Part shown: in pieces, positions 60,930-64,000 of the stretch
Layout: each line of letters begins with the position of its first letter
Position numbering within the stretch: position 1 is the stretch's first letter
DNA from: Watersipora subatra
Lineage: Eukaryota; Bryozoa; Gymnolaemata; Cheilostomatida; Watersiporidae
Reading direction: 5' to 3'
Assembly (NCBI RefSeq): GCF_963576615.1
Contig: NC_088708.1
Coordinates: forward strand, 7,068,001 to 7,132,000
DNA: 64,000 nt
Position numbers and translations under genes: made by a program
Notes under the pieces: generated by a model
The model's database searches: none
Told to the model about the DNA's origin: nothing
Seen by the model: the letters and a program-made list of their open reading frames with translations, nothing else

Positions 60930-63623
60930 CTTATGAGTGAACGCAAATTAGTTTTTTGTATTAATAGAAAGCTAAAGCATGCACGCTTCTGTGACCATAA
61001 CTACGCCTTCCACCCTTTTATTACTGAATAATAAGTAAAAGAGCACTTTAACAATGTAGTCAGTCTGTTCACTTTACATCAAAAGTTCAAATGTTTACAA
61101 AATATAGACTCTTTTTTTATTAGTCACCTATTGTTTAACAGCAACCCTATACTGATGTTGACTATGATTCTACGCTCTATGGTCATAGCCGGCACCATGA
61201 AAATGTCTCCAGTAAGCGCCTTAAAGCTGTCATAAAATAAAAACAACATGTTCAGCCTACACAGCGATAGAGCGATATATTGATTATGTGATACATAAGT
61301 CTTTCCTTCTTCGTGAATGACATGCTCGCTGCCCTTTTGGAGCTGATTATTATCAACTATGTGTTATAGTGAACGGTTAGATTGAAAGTCTGTGCTTCCA
61401 CAAATTAATTCTAAATAAAAGTTAACCAGAGGCATCCAAAGATGCAACTTTTATAAGAACTTGCTGAACATAGACTGGTTTATAGCAAAACATATCCAAT
61501 TTTGCCTTTTGTCTTCTTAAAGCATTAAATTGTTTCAATTTTATTTTATTCTAATATTGAAGGCTTAGGCCTATTTCTATTTTATAACTGTATTTAACAA
61601 TGTTGCATAAAAACTCATTGAACGCATTGTGTTTGTTGCCAATCCGTCTTTATAGGTATCTTCAAGCAGCTTTGTATGCTGTTTCTGTGTTAGTAATAAC
61701 ATGTCGCTGATGGCATTCTATTCTTTGCCTGACTAAAACTTCTTTAAATAATAAAGGGGCACCCTTCTAGTAAAACCCTCTGACTCAATAAAAGCATCAG
61801 TTTTTCTACTATTCCTGAAAGTTTAGAGGATTACCACTGTCAACTTCAGATGCTGCTAGTGAGCGCTTGCTGGATTTTACAGCTCTTGCAATACCATGTG
61901 TCAACACTCTTACTGCTCTTACTGTGAATCCTCTTTTTGAGCGCCACTATGGGAGAAGGGTTGAAAAATACAGCGCCACCCTTTAATTGAACATCACCTC
62001 TATTTCAGCGCTACTTCTACATGACTGATGCTATTTGACATTCTTAATCTTTACAAACCCATAATAGCAAATGATCGTTAAACCGTACGAGTAATGACTC
62101 GATTACATCAATAACAGTTAATTCGTTCGTTGTTTCTGTTTGTATCGGAGTCCGTTTTCTAACTCCAAGTCTTTAGGTTTTCTCATTAAAAACTTTGGTT
62201 GCAACACAATAGAAATAACTAGTAACTGTATCAGGCTAATAGTACTTCCTTTTTTAACGCAGTCATGATACTTCAATGTATGTGGGGAAAGTTTTTGCAT
62301 TTACAATGAAAAATGCGCTACAACGTTTATTGACGCAATTTTAATTACACGCGGTTTCTCTTTATTCATGCTAAAGTTTCTATTCAAAATGGCATCGCGT
62401 AAGTTTTGTTCTGCTAAAAAATTGTTTTAACATTAATACTGACTAGCTCAGATGTGCAGAAAACAGGTTGAGGTCAGAAGACATTGTCAAAAGTACTGAA
62501 CAGCCAGAAGAATATGAAATGGTTCCAAACAGAAACAACAATCAGATCGCAACTGGCCAAGCAAATTATGCTAATCTTTTTGTTTTAAAAATGTTAATTT
62601 TCGTTTTAAAATGTTAATTTTTGTTGCTGCATGTACATGTATTAGAATTATGGTTTGATTATGTCACTTGTTCTTGAATATGTATTTGTAGCACTTGATA
62701 AATTATTATCATAAAACTTGTAAATTTGCGGATTTATGGCATATCATTTAATAGCATGATTGCGGTAATTTGAACCTAACTTACAATGGATCGACGCTTG
62801 TAATTCCCCTTCTATCACACATAAAAAGCCAGTTTTGGATGCAAGCTGTAGCAATTATATCGATGAGTGCAATGAGCTTTGCATATGCAACGTTGCTTTT
62901 GCAACAATGCATATGCAACATTATTAAATATAATTATAAAATGAAAGTATATCTTTAAATTTAAAATGAACTAAAAGACTTCAAAGCTCCAAAAAATTTC
63001 AGCTCAGGCTATAAGATCATCGTAGGTCAATTGCAAGCAATAGATATCAACTGGTAAAAACATGTATCAGCTTTCTCATGCATATTTATTTAGAGATCTA
63101 ATTTAAGTTGGAGGTAAGTTAGCAAATTTACTGTATCCAAAAAGGTTAATGCCACACCATCCAAACAAAGGTGCAAAATATAGGCGACATTCGATTAGCC
63201 CATGAAAGGTTAAATTTATCTTCTCAACATTTTGAGGAGGTATTTAAAAAATACAAAGCTACCATTTATTTGAACATCACCTCTAATAAAGCGTCACCCC
63301 TCTATGGGAAGGGTAGAAAAATAGAGCACCATGGCATTCAAATAAAGGTTTTACGGTATATTATCATCTGACTTATGCTTGAGAGCTGTTTCTCTTTGAC
63401 TAGTGAAGGAGATTCTTTCTAAAATGGTTTAAGGATGTTGATCGAGCAACTCTGTGTCTAAATTATTCTTTCGTCAACCAATTGGAGTAGTCGGTTGTGT
63501 GTTTTTAGACACATTGAGTTTGGTTCTCCGGAGGGAGATAACTCTTTGGCGTGACTGAAGCCTCTCTTCTTCGAGGTGCTGTTCTTTCAACTTTTCTTTC
63601 TTCATATATGCTATTCTGCTCTT
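60930..63623. other. Region 5' of TRPV-C
   Basis: Part of this (to about 61500) is collinear with the TRPV-A upstream region, so a first exon may hide here, but none is convincing. A TIR element fills most of the rest (61919-63358). Confidence 0.5.
61919..63358 (-). mobile_element. 1.4-kb TIR element family, copy 5
   Basis: Reverse orientation: starts ACTGTGAATCCTCTTTTTGAG and ends CATTCAAATAAAGGTTTTAC. Internal words match copies 1-4. It is full length with no coding capacity. Confidence 0.75.
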
Positions 63624-63940
63624 CTAAATCATCCACATTGCCATTGACTTTTCTAATTTGGTCTCCCGCCCTTCCTCAAGTTCTCGAGCATTAGCATCTT
63701 GTATGAGCCTGATCTTTCTATCAACTTCTGCTTTCACTACAACTACCTCTTTCATATAATCATCGAGATGTTCGGCAATTGCCGATTTATCTTTATTGTC
63801 AGACAGTGTATACAACTCAACATACACATTATTTACATTCTTTTGCAATTGCATCAATATTGTCAATAGTTGCCTCTAAACCATCAAAGAATGTTGACTG
63901 CTCAAAATACACTTTGGCAAAATAGCACTGATCCTGTTTC
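63624..63940 (-). pseudogene. Charged, coiled-coil-like coding fragment, unidentified
   Basis: The minus-strand frame gives LYTLSDNKDKSAIAEHLDDY then VVKAEVDRKIRLIQDANARE, Glu/Lys-rich and helical. The preceding frame (QSTFFDGLEATIDNIDAIAK) joins through a 1-base shift. It could be the gag-like N-terminus of a BEL/Pao-type retroelement or a decayed host exon. There is no diagnostic motif, and the window ends 60 bases later. Confidence 0.35.
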
Positions 63941-64000
63941 ACCTGTCTAGAAATAATAGCAGTCATCTCTAACTATTGTTCTGCTTTGCAACACTAGACA

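Overview
The window is AT-rich, intron-rich animal DNA, probably from an invertebrate bilaterian. A spiralian or similar marine group would fit the mobile elements, but the species cannot be read from the sequence. All recognisable host genes lie on the minus strand. I rebuilt them exon by exon from protein similarity, splice sites and codon phase, because few exons give long open frames.

Layout. (1) 1-6667: three consecutive exons of a LIN9 homologue (MuvB/DREAM cell-cycle complex), running off the left edge; its 5' exons were not found. (2) 9533-12706: a degenerate P-element-like transposon with THAP domain, inverted repeats and a 10-bp target duplication. (3) 13075-25047: a 12-exon secreted or membrane-anchored ADAMTS/MIG-17-like metalloprotease with propeptide, furin site, zinc motif split by an intron, Cys-rich region and LDL-receptor class A module. 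Every exon junction is in phase. Its introns hold three minisatellites and a TTAA-type MITE. (4) 25.6-28.8 kb: a hAT-like element abutting a 107-copy 20-bp satellite. (5) 30.8-37.2, 39.1-49.6 and 55.4-60.9 kb: three tandem TRPV-like ankyrin channel genes. Copies A and B are closest relatives. Each copy carries a different apparent lesion: a 2-bp frameshift in A, a TAA stop in B, and a TGA in an upstream exon of C. (6) Between and inside them are a Helitron, a foldback element inside that Helitron, an LTR-like insertion, a piggyBac-like remnant, two copies of one non-LTR retrotransposon 3' end and five copies of one TIR element.

The three TRPV copies act as a dated record of mobile-element activity. 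The TIR element at 34797 and 43426 predates the A/B duplication. The Helitron, LTR-like and LINE insertions came after it, and the sister copy preserves the empty sites. I found no clear prokaryotic-style system, CRISPR array or tRNA. The most unusual items are the protease architecture, the one-lesion-per-copy TRPV array, the nested transposons with empty sites, and the indel-free satellite with higher-order structure.
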